Assembly: GCF_022539315.1 (NCBI RefSeq)
Contig: NC_066333.1
Coordinates: 62,001-126,000, forward strand
Direction of reading: 5' to 3'
Source of the DNA: Serinus canaria
Lineage: Eukaryota > Chordata > Aves > Passeriformes > Fringillidae
Length of the DNA stretch: 64,000 nucleotides
The notes under the pieces: model-generated
Told to the model about the DNA's origin: nothing
Seen by the model: the letters and a program-made list of their open reading frames with translations, nothing else
The model's database searches: none
Shown: positions 47,106 to 60,335 of the stretch, piece by piece
How positions within the stretch are numbered: the stretch's first letter is position 1
Layout of the letters: every line of letters starts with the position of its first letter
Translations under genes and position numbers: made by a program

Positions 47106-47239
47106 TGCAGCAGTTCCTTGTTGCAGCAAGTGTGCTGCAAACCTTGCCATGTGGTTTATAATAGGAGAGAAGTTGGTTGGCCTGTAGAGTCGGATCTGCA
47201 GCAAAATCTGGTGGTAGGCATCCACTATTCCTTGGATTC
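47106..47239 (-). pseudogene. CPNE1: CPNE1 exon 13, frame intact
   Basis: Encodes [20 protein letters not shown], then [15 protein letters not shown] and QQGTAA. 2 + 132 bases as expected, acceptor TTGTAG, donor GTAAGT. No lesion in this exon. Confidence 0.92.
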
Positions 47240-47544
47240 CTACAACACAAGGAAGGAAAGCTGCCACAAGAGCCCACAATTCCTCCAGTCATTGTTTTAT
47301 AAGCATTACTAAACAGCATAGCCAGAAGACACCTGCCACAGCTGTGAACTCCTGAAGGGAAAATAAGCAGCAGCATAACAGGAAATACAGGAAGCACAGA
47401 GATGAAAACTGTGGACAGGTGCAGAGATTGGATTTGCACATCTCTTTCCCATTCTACAATTCTTCATATCAGTCTTTGTACCTTTAACATCAGAAAGTTC
47501 AGGATTTTAGCTTTTGAGCTGGCAGGGCTGATTGAGAAGGCTTC

Positions 47545-50352
47545 AAACCAAGTTTGAAGGGGGAAGGGAATGAGACCGTACTTGTTAGACATGAGCCTAG
47601 GGCTGACATGCCAGCATCAGGGTGAAATCAAAAGCCCAGTTAAAGTGCATCTATACCCTGCTGACTCTGAAATGTGTGAGTATCACTGGAACACACTTGC
47701 ACACTTACAGAGACAAGCCAGGGTCTCCTATGGTAATAAAAGCCAAAAGGGAAAGAGCAGAAAATTATCTCAAAGGAATGATGAATGTTCCTCCAGGAAG
47801 GCAATACAGCCAACAGCCCAGATGAGTGCTTTACACCAACGCAGAGAGCACAAGCAACAGACAGGAAGACCTGGAAGCCATTGGTGCTCCTAGAAAGCAA
47901 CAACTTTGTGCCCTTATTGAAACTTGGTAGGACACCCATGGGAATCCTGTCACTAGAGTACAGCTACTGATGGCTACAGGCTGTCAGGAAGGAACAGGAG
48001 AGTAAGGAGAGGTGGAGGGGTTGCCCTCTACACCAAGAGGTGGACTGAGTGTGAAGAGCAGCCATGTGGGTAAAAATCAGATAGAAAGCCTGCGGGTAAA
48101 AATTAGTGACCAAGGCAACAAAGGGAACTTCATGGTTGGGGTCCACTACAGGCTGCCTGATTAAGGGGAGCCAGTTGTTGAAACTTTTCTGCTCCAGCTA
48201 TGTTGAAACTTTTCTGCTCCAGGAAGCTCTTGTCCTGCTGGGTGACTTGAACTGTCCTGATATCTGTGGGGGAAGTAGCACAGTGAGCTGTAGGCAATCC
48301 AGGAGACTCCAGGAATGCATGGAAGATAACTTCTTGACCCCCAGTAATCAACAGCCCTGCCAGAGAGGATGCATTACTGGATCTGTTGGTCACCAATGCA
48401 AGGCAGCTAATTGGGAACATCAAGATCAGAGGCAACCTGCACTGCAGTGATCATGCATTGGTGAAATTGGCAGTCCTGAGGAATATGAGTCAGGAAAGAG
48501 TAAAATTAAGCCCCTGAAGGTTAGGAAAGCAGACTTCCAGCTCTTCAGGGAGACAGTCAGTGGATCCTCTAGGATACTGCCCTTGGGGACAAGGGAGAAG
48601 AACAGAGCTTGGCAGATTTTTAAGGAAGCCTTCCATAAGAGCTAGCAATCCCAGGAGCAAGAAATCAGGCAAGGCAGGCAAGAGAACAGTATAGCTGAGT
48701 AGGGAATTGCTGGTCAAATAAAGGGAAAGAAACAGATGCATAGACAGTTGAAGCTAAGACAGGTGACCCAGGAAGAGTATAGAGATAAAGTTCGGTTGTG
48801 TAGGGGCGGCCAAGGTGGAGCTGGAACTGAACCTGACAAAGGAGGCAAAGAGTAAAAGGAAGGGCTTCTACAGGACCATTAACCAGAAAAGAAAAGTCAA
48901 AGGTGTTAGCCCCTGATCAACAATGTTGGAAAACAACAGGTAACAACATCTGGTAACAACAGATGAGGAGGTTGAGGTACCCAATAGCTTTTTGCCTCAG
49001 TCTTCAATGGCAAACTACCTTTCCACACCTCTTGAGCAGATGGACAGCAGGATGTGGAGGAGCAAAGTCCCTCCCACTGTAAGTAAAGATCAGGTGTGTG
49101 ATCACCTGAGGTATCTGAAAGTACTTAAGTCTATGGGACCCATAGATGGCTTCACCAAGGGCAAGTCCTCCCTGACCAACCCAGTGCCTTGCACAATGCC
49201 ATAGCTCAGTAGGCAAGGGAGGGGACAGAGATGTCATTTATATGGACTTCTGTAAAGCCTTTGACACTGATTCCCACAGCATCCTTCTCTCCAAACTGGA
49301 GAGAGATATGAAGTTGATGAGTGGACTGTTAGATGGATAAGAAACTGGTTGGGCAGTCACAACCAGAGAGTAGTGGTCAATGGCTCAGAGTCCCAATGGA
49401 CATTGGTGACAAGCGGGGTCCCTCAGGGGTCTGTATTGGAACCAGCTTTGTTTAATATCTTCATTAGTACATGAAGGGAACAAGTGTACCCTCAGCAGGT
49501 TTGCAGATGACACACCTGAAGGACAAGGCCATCCAGAGGGATCTGGACAAGTGAGAAGTGGCCCATGGGAATCTCCTGAGGTTTAACAAGGCCAGATGCT
49601 GCTGCTGCATCTCGGCTGGGTAGCAGTGCCAGCATTGATCCAGACCGGGGCAGGAACAGATTGAGAGCAGCCCTGATGAGAAGGGTTTGGGGGTGCTGGT
49701 GGATGAGAGGCTGCACATGCCCGGCCGTGTGTGCTGGCACCCAGAAACCAACCATGTCCTGGGCTGCATCAAAAGAAGTGTGGGCAGCAGGTCAAGGGAG
49801 GGGATTCTGCCCCACAGTCCCCTCAGGTGAGGCCCCACCTGCAGTGCTGCATCCAGCTCTGGAGTCCTCAGTGCCAGACAGACACGAACCTGGTGAAGCC
49901 AGTCCAGAGGAGGCCACCAGGTTTATTGGGGGATGGAGCACTTCTCTTAGGAGGAAAGGCTGAGAGAATTGTGTTTCTTCAGCCTGAATAGGAGGCTTAG
50001 GGGTGACATAATTGTAACCTTCCAGTTCCCCCTTTCTTGTAAGGGGGCTTACAAGAAAGATGGACAGGCTTTTTACAAGAGCATGTAGTGACAGGACAAA
50101 GAGAAATGGATTCAAACTGAGAGTAGGTTTAGATTAGATACTTCTTTGCTGTGAGGGTGGTGAGGCACTGGAACAAGTTGCCCAGAGTAGTTGTGGCTGC
50201 CCCTTGCTTGGAAGTGTTCAAGGCCAGGCTGGATAGAACTCTGAGCAACCCTGGTCTAGCAAAACCCTGGTCTCCCTGCCCATGGCAGGGGTCTGAAACT
50301 AGATGATCTTTAATGTCCTTTCCAATTCAAACCATTCTATGATTCTATGAAG
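47545..50352 (+). mobile_element. CR1 LINE, 5'-truncated
   Basis: About 2.8 kb, beginning at the ORF1/ORF2 junction (the 'ccaagtttgaagggggaagg' block also present at about 40200) and ending with the classic 3' end and ATTCTATGATTCTATGA. Endonuclease and reverse transcriptase pieces are scattered across frames. Antisense to CPNE1, in the intron between exons 13 and 12. Confidence 0.85.
48170..48221. repeat. Short tandem duplication inside the CR1 copy
   Basis: The segment 'tgttgaaacttttctgctcc' occurs twice in direct succession (about 26-base period). It is present once in a normal CR1, so this is a local duplication after insertion. Confidence 0.75.
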
Positions 50353-51019
50353 TTGCAGGAAAAATAACCTAGCAAAGATATGCTGAAGACTGTGTTTATT
50401 CTTCCTTTCTACCTTGTCAATTTACCCTGTTTAATTGGTCACGTTCTAATTAGACAACGTCAGAAGCTCTTGGGAACACTAACTTTTCATTTTGTCTGTG
50501 CAGAAGTTAGAAAACAGACCCTGACTGAAGATTCAACCATTTCTGTAACAGAAATGGCAATCTCTAAGGGTTTTTTTAATGCAAAAAGCTTTTTTCAGGT
50601 TAACCAGACAAAATTTTTTTTTAAGTCCTATTTTAGATGGTACGTCCTTTTCTATGGATCCATCTAAATTGGCCTATTCCTGCCTTGTATGCAGCTTCAA
50701 TGCTGCACACAAGGCAGCATTGTTGCTGTTTACACTGTCCATCATCAGGTTTTAGCATGGTACCACTCAAAACTGCTGCACAAGAACCCTAAAAGACCAC
50801 AGACCCAGACCCCAGTGAGGCAGACAAGGCTCAAATGAGAAGAAATGCTTGGATTTTACCACTGAATTTCTAATTCCACTTTTTGTTGGCCTAAGACCAG
50901 AGAAAAAAAACTAAGTGAAAAATGCTTGTTCAAGAACAATTCTGTGTGACAGCATGCTGAGAGATCTCAGCCCTTAAAGGTCATGATCTAGCATTGGGAG
51001 CTGCCCTTAAATACAGCAG

Positions 51020-51978
51020 TGTGCTGGGGTGACCCTGGCTGGATATGAGATGCCCATCAAAGCCATTTATCACCCCACTCTTCAGCTGGACAAGGGAGAG
51101 AAAATACAATAAGGCTCATGGGTCAAGATAAGACAGGGAGATTGCTCAGCACCCACCACCATAGGCAAACCAGATTTGACATGGGGAAATCAGTTGAATT
51201 TGTTGCTAATCAAATCAGAACAGGATAAAAAAAAGTAAAAACTAAATCTTGAAAACTTCTTCCCCTCACCTCCCCTCTTCTGAGGCTCAAATTCAAACCC
51301 GAATTCTCTCTCTCCTCCCCCCTCAGTGGCACAGCAAATGGGGGCTGTGGTCAGTTCACATGTCATCTCTGCTGCTCCTTCCTCACTCAGAGTAAAGTCT
51401 CTCCTCACTCCTCCCCTGCTCCAGCAAAGGGTCACTTCCACAGGAAACAATCCTCAATAAATTTCTCCCATATGAGTCCTTCCCGCAAGCAGCAGATCTT
51501 CATGAACTGCCCATGTAGGTCCCTCCCACAAGATGCATTCATTCAGGAACAGGCTGCCCCAGGGAAGGGCGTCCATGGGCTGCTGGTGGGTATTTCCTCC
51601 CCCACGGACTTCATGGGCTACAGAGGCACAGCTGTCTTACCATGGTCTTCATCACAGCCTGCAAGGGAATATCTGCTTGAGTGCTTGGAACACTTCCTCC
51701 TCCTTCTTATTTACCAGCCTTCGTGTGTCTAGTATTGATCCTCTAATATATTCTCACTCCTTCCCTCTGATTGCTGTAACACAGGGGTTTTTTCCCCCCT
51801 TCTTAAATCTGTTATCCCACCATCACTAATGGGCTTGGTCTTTGCCAGTGATGAGTCAGTCTTGGAGCTGGCTGGCATCAGCTCCATTAGATCCCAGGGA
51901 AGACTCTGGCAGCTTGTCAGAGAAACCACCCCTGTACCAAAGCCCCCACTACCAAAACGTTGCCACACAAACCAAATA
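51020..51978 (+). mobile_element. Endogenous retrovirus LTR, old
   Basis: A TGTGCTGGGGTGACCCTGGC-type head, 'ggctcatgggtcaagataag', a long pyrimidine-rich middle, 'cttaaatctgttatcccacc' and an end near 'ttgccacacaaaccaaat'. I recognise this as a widespread passerine LTR family, related to the fragment at 14756-15100. No target duplication was seen. Confidence 0.65.
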
Positions 51979-52436
51979 TAACCCGAAACCACCTCCTCTG
52001 AAGAAGACAGCTATGAAAAAAAACAAGCTTTTAAGACAAACTTGAAAAGAGAGAGGTCAAACATATCCACATTCGTGGTGGAGAAACCCTGGTTTCTAAC
52101 AGCCTCAGCAGATGGTGGCTCTGGAATCTCAACAAGCACAGGCATAGGGCTGAGCTGAATCCACTGGCACCTGTAACCTAGCAGAAGTAACCAATTTGAA
52201 GCAACAAAAATTTTAGTACAGACTGACAATCAATTAAATCTAGACCCCTTCACTGAAGGTTATGGAGCTTGCCTGCATCAACACACATCTGCTTTTGTCA
52301 GCATCAAGGTGAGAGTAAAGCTATATTTGCCCCATATCTTGGTGCTGCATTTGATTTCCACCAGTTGTGAAATAAACACAGCACTTCAAACATCTCCCCC
52401 CATTCAGCGGCATTATTAATAAAGAGGTGTGCTCAT

Positions 52437-52488
52437 CTTGGCAATAAGGTTTGCTGGGGTTGAAGTTCAAAGCAAACTCATGAGATAC
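52437..52488 (-). pseudogene. CPNE1: CPNE1 exon 12, donor lost
   Basis: Encodes [17 protein letters not shown] plus one base, as in copines. The acceptor CCCAAG is good. The donor reads ATGAGC where GTGAGC is expected, so normal splicing to exon 13 is not possible. Confidence 0.9.
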
Positions 52489-52572
52489 CTTGGGAAATAG
52501 GACATTATAAACAGTTAGGGAATGGAATGCAGACATGGACAGAGCAAGGGCCCAGAACTGTGAAGGCCCTAC

Positions 52573-52626
52573 CTGCCAGCTAGGAGGAACCTGAGCTCCA
52601 AACCCAAATGCAGGAAACAGTTTATG
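52573..52626 (-). pseudogene. CPNE1: CPNE1 exon 11, frame intact
   Basis: Exactly 18 codons: [18 protein letters not shown], against [18 protein letters not shown] in human. Acceptor TTTCCAG, donor GTAGGG. Confidence 0.93.
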
Positions 52627-53248
52627 CTGGAAAGAAAGGGCAACAACAAAAATGAGAAAGAGCAATTCTGTAATAACTCACTCTTCGGTTTTATTCACCA
52701 AAAGTAGCTGGAGACCAAGGCAGAATTCCTGCCATAAGGAATTGGTACATCATCTAGCTGCCCATGGCCTAGCACCAGGTATCCAATGGTTTCAGGCTTG
52801 GGCTTGAGAGTTAGATAATTTCTCTCAGTGCAGCACCCCACAGGACTCTCAGGAGATTTCAAAGTAGCAAGAGAAAAGCCAGACCAATCCCAGCCTGGCC
52901 ACAGGACAAAGCAGACAAACATGACTGCTCCCATTCCCAGTGTCCATTCCCACTGAACCAAATAGGACATTCATGTTTGCAATGCATCATCTGCAACAAG
53001 GGATCAGTGCCCAGCTGAAGCATCAAGGGACTCAGAAGGGACAAGCCAAGCAAATATGGCAAATTATGAAGGGCTGCTATTGCCCTCCCTAGCACTGACA
53101 GAAACAAGAGGAAACAGTAGCAGCTCCTAAAGGGATCTCCCAAGGAAAGGCAGCCCCTCAATCACTAAAACAGTGCAGGGCTAGAACAAGCTGTTCTAGT
53201 CACATTTTTTACATGATGACTAGATCAGTCAAGAAAGATCATTATATA

Positions 53249-53383
53249 TGTGTCATAATTCTGGACTACACTTCCCACACTCCAGATGGCAATCAGGTAC
53301 TCATTTATACCATCTGGGCTGATGTAGTGAAAACAATCTCGTGACTTGGGATCTCCACTGCAGGAAGTGAAGTCTACACCCAC
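53249..53383 (-). pseudogene. CPNE1: CPNE1 exon 10, donor lost, metal-site motif altered
   Basis: Encodes [13 protein letters not shown], then [20 protein letters not shown] and VVQNYD. Copines have DFTGSNGDP at the MIDAS-like site; here it is DFTSCSGDP. The expected GT after the YD codons is absent (sequence runs ACACATATATAATG). Acceptor ATCAG. Confidence 0.88.
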
Positions 53384-53824
53384 CTGATCAGGCAACACGA
53401 TGGCAGCAAGTCACTGATATGTCAGCACAAACAAATGAGAAGAACAAACTATATGCAGAAACAGGGGGTTAGCTCAGGCTAACAGTTCCTTTTCTCCCAA
53501 GCACACACCAACCCTACACAGGGACATGCACACAAGCCTGCACCCCTTTTCCCACTTGGGTACAGGTATTTCCAAGCCATAGCAATCCTTTCCACTGACA
53601 GACTGAACCAATTTCTCAAAAGAAGTTTAAGAAGCCCTAGCTCCATTAAAGTGCTACTTGATCACAAAAAGCAAAAATACAGTACCCTTTAGTGTTTTCC
53701 AGATTTCATCACTGCAAATTCATACTGCATTTGCAGTCACTCATGCTGCCAATAAAAGTATTGACAGGACAAAAGCAGTAAGCCAGTGTTCATCTACCAA
53801 TACAAGCAGTGGGGAACAACTCAC

Positions 53825-53884
53825 CATGAAGTTAATCTAGCAGCCTCCCATCACACAGTCCAGAAATGAATATTCTGTTTCAAT
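53825..53884 (-). pseudogene. CPNE1: CPNE1 exon 9 with in-frame stop
   Basis: Exactly 20 codons: [15 protein letters not shown], stop, INFM. Human has [20 protein letters not shown], so the Gln codon CAG has become TAG (53837-53839). Acceptor CTTCTAG, donor GTGAGT. Confidence 0.92.
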
Positions 53885-53973
53885 CTAGAAGAACAGACAT
53901 TTTAACACCTACTCATTTCACTACAATCAGAAAATAAAAAATAAAAAAAAAAAACCAATGAAAATCTTCCTAC

Positions 53974-54060
53974 CTTGCAGGATTTTATCCTAATAATGCA
54001 AGAGTTTTTGTAGTTGTTTTTCTTTTGTTTCTTCTCAGGACGAATGCATTCATATTCCAC
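53974..54060 (-). pseudogene. CPNE1: CPNE1 exon 8, frame intact
   Basis: 29 codons: VEYECIRPEKKQKKNNYKNS, then CIIRIKSCK. The conserved KSYKNSG of copines is changed to NNYKNSC. Acceptor CTGTAG, donor GTAGGA. Confidence 0.9.
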
Positions 54061-55051
54061 CTACAGAAAGCAAGCACAGAAGCAAGTTCCAAAATATGTG
54101 CCTTTACAGGAGAGCAAATTACTGAAACAGACAGTGCTACACATCCCCCAGTTTCAGAGTTACCAAAATACCCAGCAGAATTAAGAAATTTAATTTTGAA
54201 AGGTCTGCAACTACTTTGGCCACTATCTGGCAAGCTGGTGCTTTTGCCACCAGCACTAGGCAGAGGAAGCAAAACTCTCAGGGTGGGGAGGCTAAAAAAG
54301 CCTGGACCACAGGTTCCCAGCAGCACTGCTTCCCTGCTTGGATTCATTCACATTGGTTCTGAATTCATAAGGGCTAGAAAAAAGACAAGAACCTTCCACC
54401 CTCTTTTGTATTATGCCAAATCAAGCTGGCTGGCAACTGGAGTAGTCCTGGGCTACGTCCTGTGTGCAAATACAGCTGCCTCAATTCAGGTGAATCTCCA
54501 TCCCCAGGAGAATGAGATGTCAGGTTTCACTGCAAACAAACCAAAACCAGCATGTGACTCAACTTACTCTCAACTGGATGACCAAGACAAGTGCCCCTTG
54601 GAAGAACTACTGTTAGCTGTTAGCTGGCAAGGTGACCAGAGTGCTCAGGAAGGTGACCAGCTCCAGCACATACATTATATGAGACAAGCTGTGCTTCTGG
54701 ACTCATCTGTTACAGCGCCAACAAGCACTTCTATTTTCACTCGACTCAGCAGAGGTCAAAGCAAGCTGAACTGCTGGGAAAAGTAGCTCAGCAGACAAGA
54801 GGGCCAGCAGATAACAGGCTCAAGGATTTTTTAGAAATAGGAATAGTAATAGAATCCAAAGAAAACAAAGAAATATAATTCCCACACCAGTTTTTTTCTT
54901 TTTAAATGTTGGCTTAATATTACAAAAACACACATATTTGGAGGCAACAACTAAAAGTGCATGTCTAAAGGTCGGTATTTTAAAGAGTCTGAAAGCCTGA
55001 AATCTGGACTAAGTTAGCAGGGGCTGAGGAAGTTCACCAGAGAGGCAGTAC

Positions 55052-55135
55052 CAGCTGTCTGCATGTGCCCCGGGGTCATCTCCAAAGTGCCTATGAGTCA
55101 TGCGAGCTATCACTGTCATGATCTGCACACTGCAT
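55052..55135 (-). pseudogene. CPNE1: CPNE1 exon 7 with frameshift and stop
   Basis: Encodes MQCADHDSDSSHDS, then TAG at 55091-55093. One base is missing after HD; in the other frame IGTLEMT follows, matching the copine sequence DYDSDGSHDLIGTF. Acceptor TTTCAG; the left edge at donor GTACTG is uncertain. Confidence 0.85.
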
Positions 55136-55666
55136 CTGAAAGGAGGAGGAAGCACAAAGTGGGCAGGCTCCTGCATTAGGGAGACTGGCCATGGCTCACT
55201 GCCCCATCTCCTGTCTGACAGCTCTGCATCAATGCTGGTGAACTCCCCCATGCCATCAGGACTGGGGATGCCCGCCACATCACTAACTGAAACCCAGAAG
55301 CAAAGACACACAGCCGGAGTGAATCTCAAGAGAGAAACATGTTCACTTCCTCACCCATCTAAGTATGCAGGGTGAAAATTTAAAAAAATCTTCCCCTGGT
55401 TTAAATTTAAGAGATTAAATAAATAAATATTTTAAAGAAACATTAAAACCCCCCAACATTTCACAGTTCAAATGTGTAAATGTGAGGTCATTCAGGACAA
55501 TATATACCACTGAGGTAATGGGAAGAAGCAATTAAAACTTTGTTATCTAAGCTATGCTCCTTTTTTCTGTCTAACGATAGTATCAATTTACAAGGAAATT
55601 CTAATTTCCATGGAACAGTAAGTCTGTCTCTTTTTGCATCTTATACCAACTAAATTATAAATACTT

Positions 55667-56203
55667 TGTGGGAGGAGACCCCAGGGGCTACGGGGTGGAG
55701 ATGCCTTGGGAAGGCACTCCCCTGTAGGTGCCCATCAATCGTGATTCCCTCCCCAAGGTCCAGAAAGTTCTGTAGTTCTCCCCTCCCCATTGGCCTATAT
55801 GTCAACCCCACCCTCTTCCCCTCTTCTCATTTGTGCATCCCCAATCACCCCACTTCTGCTCCTCCCCTGGTCCCCTGCCCCATTGGTCCTCTGTACCCTG
55901 GCCCCTCCTGCCTGCCGCAATGTTACAAACCTTGTCCCCGCGCTGTTCTGGGCTCTTCTGCTGCCTGTCTCTCTTCAAGCTGGTTGTCTCCTTGCTCCTC
56001 TCCGACCCACCCCGTCTTGGACCCTTTGTCGACCCTTCAATAAACCTGGTTGGATCCCTGTCAGTGTGTGCAGAGCCCTCCTTCCTCTGGTTGGACCTTC
56101 TCGTAGCTATCCAGGATTGTGGTACATGTGGACGCAGACCGAGGAGACAGCTCCCCTGGGAGTTGGACTACCCTCTCCTGCCCAGGACAGACCCCTTCCC
56201 GCA
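55667..56203 (+). mobile_element. Solo LTR with perfect 6-bp target duplication
   Basis: A 537-base element starting TGTGGGAGG and ending TTCCCGCA, flanked by ATACTT on both sides (55661-55666 and 56204-56209). Pyrimidine-rich with an AATAAA at 56039-56044. Antisense to CPNE1, between exons 7 and 6. Confidence 0.88.
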
Positions 56204-58439
56204 ATACTTTATTAATAAACAGTAATTTTTATGTCAGAATGAAGGCTTCAGAACTAGAAAATGCAAAACAGCAGTGCATATACAAATAAAAATATGCGAA
56301 TAACTGGTTTACAGCAACATGGTGTCATAGCTCTCCACAAAATCACTGGTGAGGAGCATTTCTAACATGTTCAACTGCAGAACACAAGTAATTCCAGAGG
56401 CAGTCAACTAAGGGACAGTTGTAAGCAGCTGCCTCCTCCTCCTCTGAAGCTCACATGCCACACAGATTCAGGAATTTTCTTTCTGAGATCTGCCTTCAGA
56501 AATTAAGAAGTTGATGCTACTCCAGTATAAACCACAGTGACAGTTTTCTCCTAAGGACAATGGGACAAGATGAACCCATGGCTAACACCCTGATAAGGAC
56601 GTCAAATTCAATGGCTAGATATCTGAATTTGAACACAGGGTTCTTTAAAGGACTATTCAGATCTACTGGGGGTCTTCCACTGGTATCAATGGAAAACCCA
56701 TACAAACAGCCAGGTAAATTATGGCTCAATGTAGTCACCTAAATGGGAAGCACCATGGCATCCTTCAGTGTCTCAATGGCAAAAGATACCACAGAGACTA
56801 TTCCCCCTTCTCCTCCCCCATCCTTCCCACCCCACTTCTGCTCTTCTCATCTAAACACTCCACCAAGAAGCAATTCCCACTCCTCCCGCCTGAACTTTAC
56901 TTGGCTTCTCCCAACAATTCCTATGTTTGTACATCACCCAAAAGTGACTGGATCATGCCAGGGAGGCCTTCTCTTGTGCAGAAGCCAGGGTGCAGACTCC
57001 CAGTGAAGGGTCTCCTTTATGCCAGTACACCTGAAGAGCTTTAGGGAACCCAGGCACTGCCATCTCCACACACCTCCTCTCTGCTCCTTCCTGCTCCCAC
57101 TCCCCTCACAGCCATGGTAAGGACCAGTTCAGTTATTAGTTCACAACGTGGTATGGCTTATAACAAAACTCTTTTTACACGGATTTTTTTCTAAGACTGG
57201 CCAATATTCACTGCAGGCAGCCCAAAGAGTGGTGTTGCTGCAAACAAAACGTCCAATACTGAAGGACACTGTATTGAGTTATTTATTATTTCTTCGCAAA
57301 TGAACTCTCCAATACTCATTACAAGCCATGAAATACAGTCAGCGAGGAAAAGGCCCCTTTTATCTACAGGAGGAACTTTCAAAATCCACAGAAAACTATT
57401 TTGCCTTTGCGTATATGCCATTAAACCTGTAAATACCGACACATACAAATTTCTATTTTGCTACTCCCATTTGCTACATTTGTTATTTCTATTTAAGTAA
57501 CTATGGGGCTGAGGCACTGCTTTCACTTATTTTTCACAAAACTGCAACAATGATGAGGCTGTGTCACAAATATGAGCTGTTCTTAACAAGAACAAGGAGA
57601 ACATCACTCTGAATCACAATGAAGAAAGAATTGCCATAATACTAGATAATATTTGATCAAAAGATTTATGTTCACACACATATTCAGCATTTAATCCTCA
57701 TACACAGCTGGCAAAGTTGTTGTTTAGGGGATACACCAAAATGGTGTATGCTGCCCAAAGGTTTCACCACTAGGTAAACTTTTGGAAGCTTCAAACAAGA
57801 AGTTTTGAGGAACAAATTCCAAATGAAAAATAAAACAGTAGTCAAATATTATATACTTCACTGTTGTTAATGAAACTCTTGACTGTCAGTCTAGACTCCC
57901 CTGACTAACTTCCCCAGCATGTTAAGGATATGAACAGTTTAATCCTTTTTCACAACTGCATTGGGAAATTGCACAGATTATTTGCCCATGCATCAAGAAT
58001 TTTGGCTTAAATGAACTAAGAGAAAAAAGCTATCCTTTTGAAGAAGTACATAATTCTGAAGTGGACTCCAAAGCATAGGAAGCTTCTAAAAAACAAACAA
58101 AACAAAATAACAACACAAATATTTTTGGGGTATAGCAAATATAGCCCCACAAAACAGTATGGGTAAACCACATCATGTCAGTTCTAACCAATGACAATAT
58201 GCCCCTCTTAGTCACCTCCTCTATATGCCTGCTGCACACTTTTGAACAAAGATGATTTCTTTCTGACCTAAGACTGTTGATACCCCACCAATAAGAGCTC
58301 ACAAACACCACTTAGAACACTGCCACCTATCAACAAGCTCAGCACACCTGTTGGAGGTTTGGATTTTTCTTTCTCTCAGGGAATTTTTCTCCCATTTGTT
58401 GCCTAAGAGAGACAAAAGATGTGGCCGAGATGGGGAGGA

Positions 58440-59330
58440 GGGGGCAAGGGTTGTAGTTGACTGCAGTCTCTTAGGTGGGGAGTGAGCTTGGTAGCTGGAG
58501 GAGATTTTCTCTTGCAAAGTGCAGAGATACCAAGACAGCTCTGGGCCAGGGCCTGGGCTCAGCCCTCTCTCACAGCCTTGCTCTTGGTTGTGGTTTTGGT
58601 GCTGAAGTGCTGCTGCCCCAAGGTTTCACCACTGTGGAGATTTGTCCTTCAATGCTTCTCCTTACCCTGGGTGAGGCTTTGCTCGTAAGAGCAGCTGTTG
58701 AACTGGGACCTTTTCAACAACCAATCTTGATGAGAGACCCTCATCAAGTGCTTGGGTGCCTCAAGGGAAACTCAGGACCCCTCTGGAGGGAGCACCTCCC
58801 TGCTGCTTGTGGGAGTCTGGCTGCCACTGCAGGACCCACATTGCTCCTGCCACAGCTTCGGGTTTTTTGCTACACTTTGTTTGCCACCCAGGGTCTACTC
58901 TACTCTACTCTACTCTGCTGTTCCAGCTGCTTCCGAGGTTCCTGCTGCAGTCCATTTCAGCAGCCGGAGGCACAGCAGGACCAGCCGTCCCTGAGGGTTC
59001 CAAGGAAGCCCCTTCTCCATCCCTTCCGCCAGCCTGCCCGCCATTGCCGAGTGCAGAGAGGCGGCCGAGCTCGCGCCACAGCGCCCCCTGCAGGCCCGGG
59101 GGAATCATCGCCCCACCCTGCCCGGCCAGGAGCCAGCAGCGCCCCTGCTGGCCGTGCCCAGAACTGCACCGCAGGGGAAGGTGCCTGCAGCCGGGACAAG
59201 GCGGCCCTGGGGCTCTGCGTCTGCTCGTCTTTGCTGCTGGGCTTGGGGTTTGTTTGCCATGGTATACACGCACACGCCAGTAAGGAACTGCTATTCCTTT
59301 CCCCCAGCTTTGCCTGAAAGCCCTGTCATT
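58440..59330. repeat. GC-rich block, possible old retroelement piece
   Basis: Clearly richer in G and C than its AT-rich surroundings, with a TCTAC pentamer repeat at 58894-58917 and two 'cagcgccccctgc'-like motifs at about 59080 and 59140. The plus strand is open for 280 codons (58475-59317), but the translation matches no family I know. Confidence 0.4.
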
Positions 59331-60335
59331 TCAAAGTTATAATAGTTCAGAGGGAAGGAGGTCATATCTCCATTCCAAGGGAGGTTCCCACCTTCTTTGG
59401 CAGACACCTGTCTTTTAAACCAAGACAACACCTGAACACCTATTTTAAGGCTAATAATCTCATTAATTATTAGGAACTACCACACTGCACAAAGAACAAC
59501 ATTAGCATGCATGCATTTTGCTAAATCTTCCATATCAAGCTTTCAGCATGAAATTTCTTCAGAGAGAGGATGAAGAAGTAAAATTCTGCCAAGGTAAAGC
59601 ATTTCAGTGTTAGAAAAGTAGAGAGAAATTATACTCATACAGAACAATCTATGGATTCAAATGCCTTTAAATTATCAACACATTGCTTAGAAGAAAAACT
59701 AACATATTAAGTTGCTATCAGATTTTTCTTTTGTAGAAACATATTAAAATATGTAGTTGTTCTACAACCCAGCGCCACAGAGAATTAGTTATCATACACA
59801 AGACCACAGGGGAATGTAATTTTGACTTAAAACTAAATTTCTACTTGAAACAGATAGAAAAAGAATCGGGAAAACCTTCCAGTCTCTTGAATGGATAAAT
59901 CTGACAGATACCTCAAAGCCCTCTCTGTGTTGGTATCCCAAGGCGCTTAAGTTTGTCCAATATCTGCAAGTTTCTCAGTTAACTTAGAAACAGTGCTAGA
60001 AAGCCACAATGAAAAAAACCCAAAACAACCAACTACCCAACCAAACAAGACTCCACCACCAAATCTCAACTTGAAACCCTGGCCAGAAGAGCAAAAAAAA
60101 AAAAAACAGTTACAATTCTTCTAATGACTATTCACTGGAAATTGTGTCACTTCTGCATTTCCCGACTTCACTCATCATATTTTAAAACAGACATATAGTC
60201 ACTTATCTATCGCACTACAATTCTAGAAAGGCAATCTAATAACTTAAATATTACTAGACAACCTGATAACGCATAGTTAGCATCAACAGAAAATAGATGA
60301 TTTGGAACAAGGAAGAGAATTTCTAAAGGCTGTAC

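Larger units (their letters stand above)
55136..60335 (-). other. CPNE1 intron
   Basis: Contains the solo LTR at 55667-56203 and the GC-rich block at 58440-59330. Elsewhere (56210-58430, 59340-60330) the DNA is AT-rich and I recognise nothing. Confidence 0.5.

Noticed and set aside
54025..54786. 253-codon open frame on the plus strand
   Set aside because: It overlaps CPNE1 exon 8 in antisense and shows no domain or codon pattern; long openness alone is not evidence here.
58475..59317. 280-codon plus-strand open frame as a gene
   Set aside because: No recognised family, GC-rich low-complexity composition and no splice or promoter context. Kept only as an unusual region.
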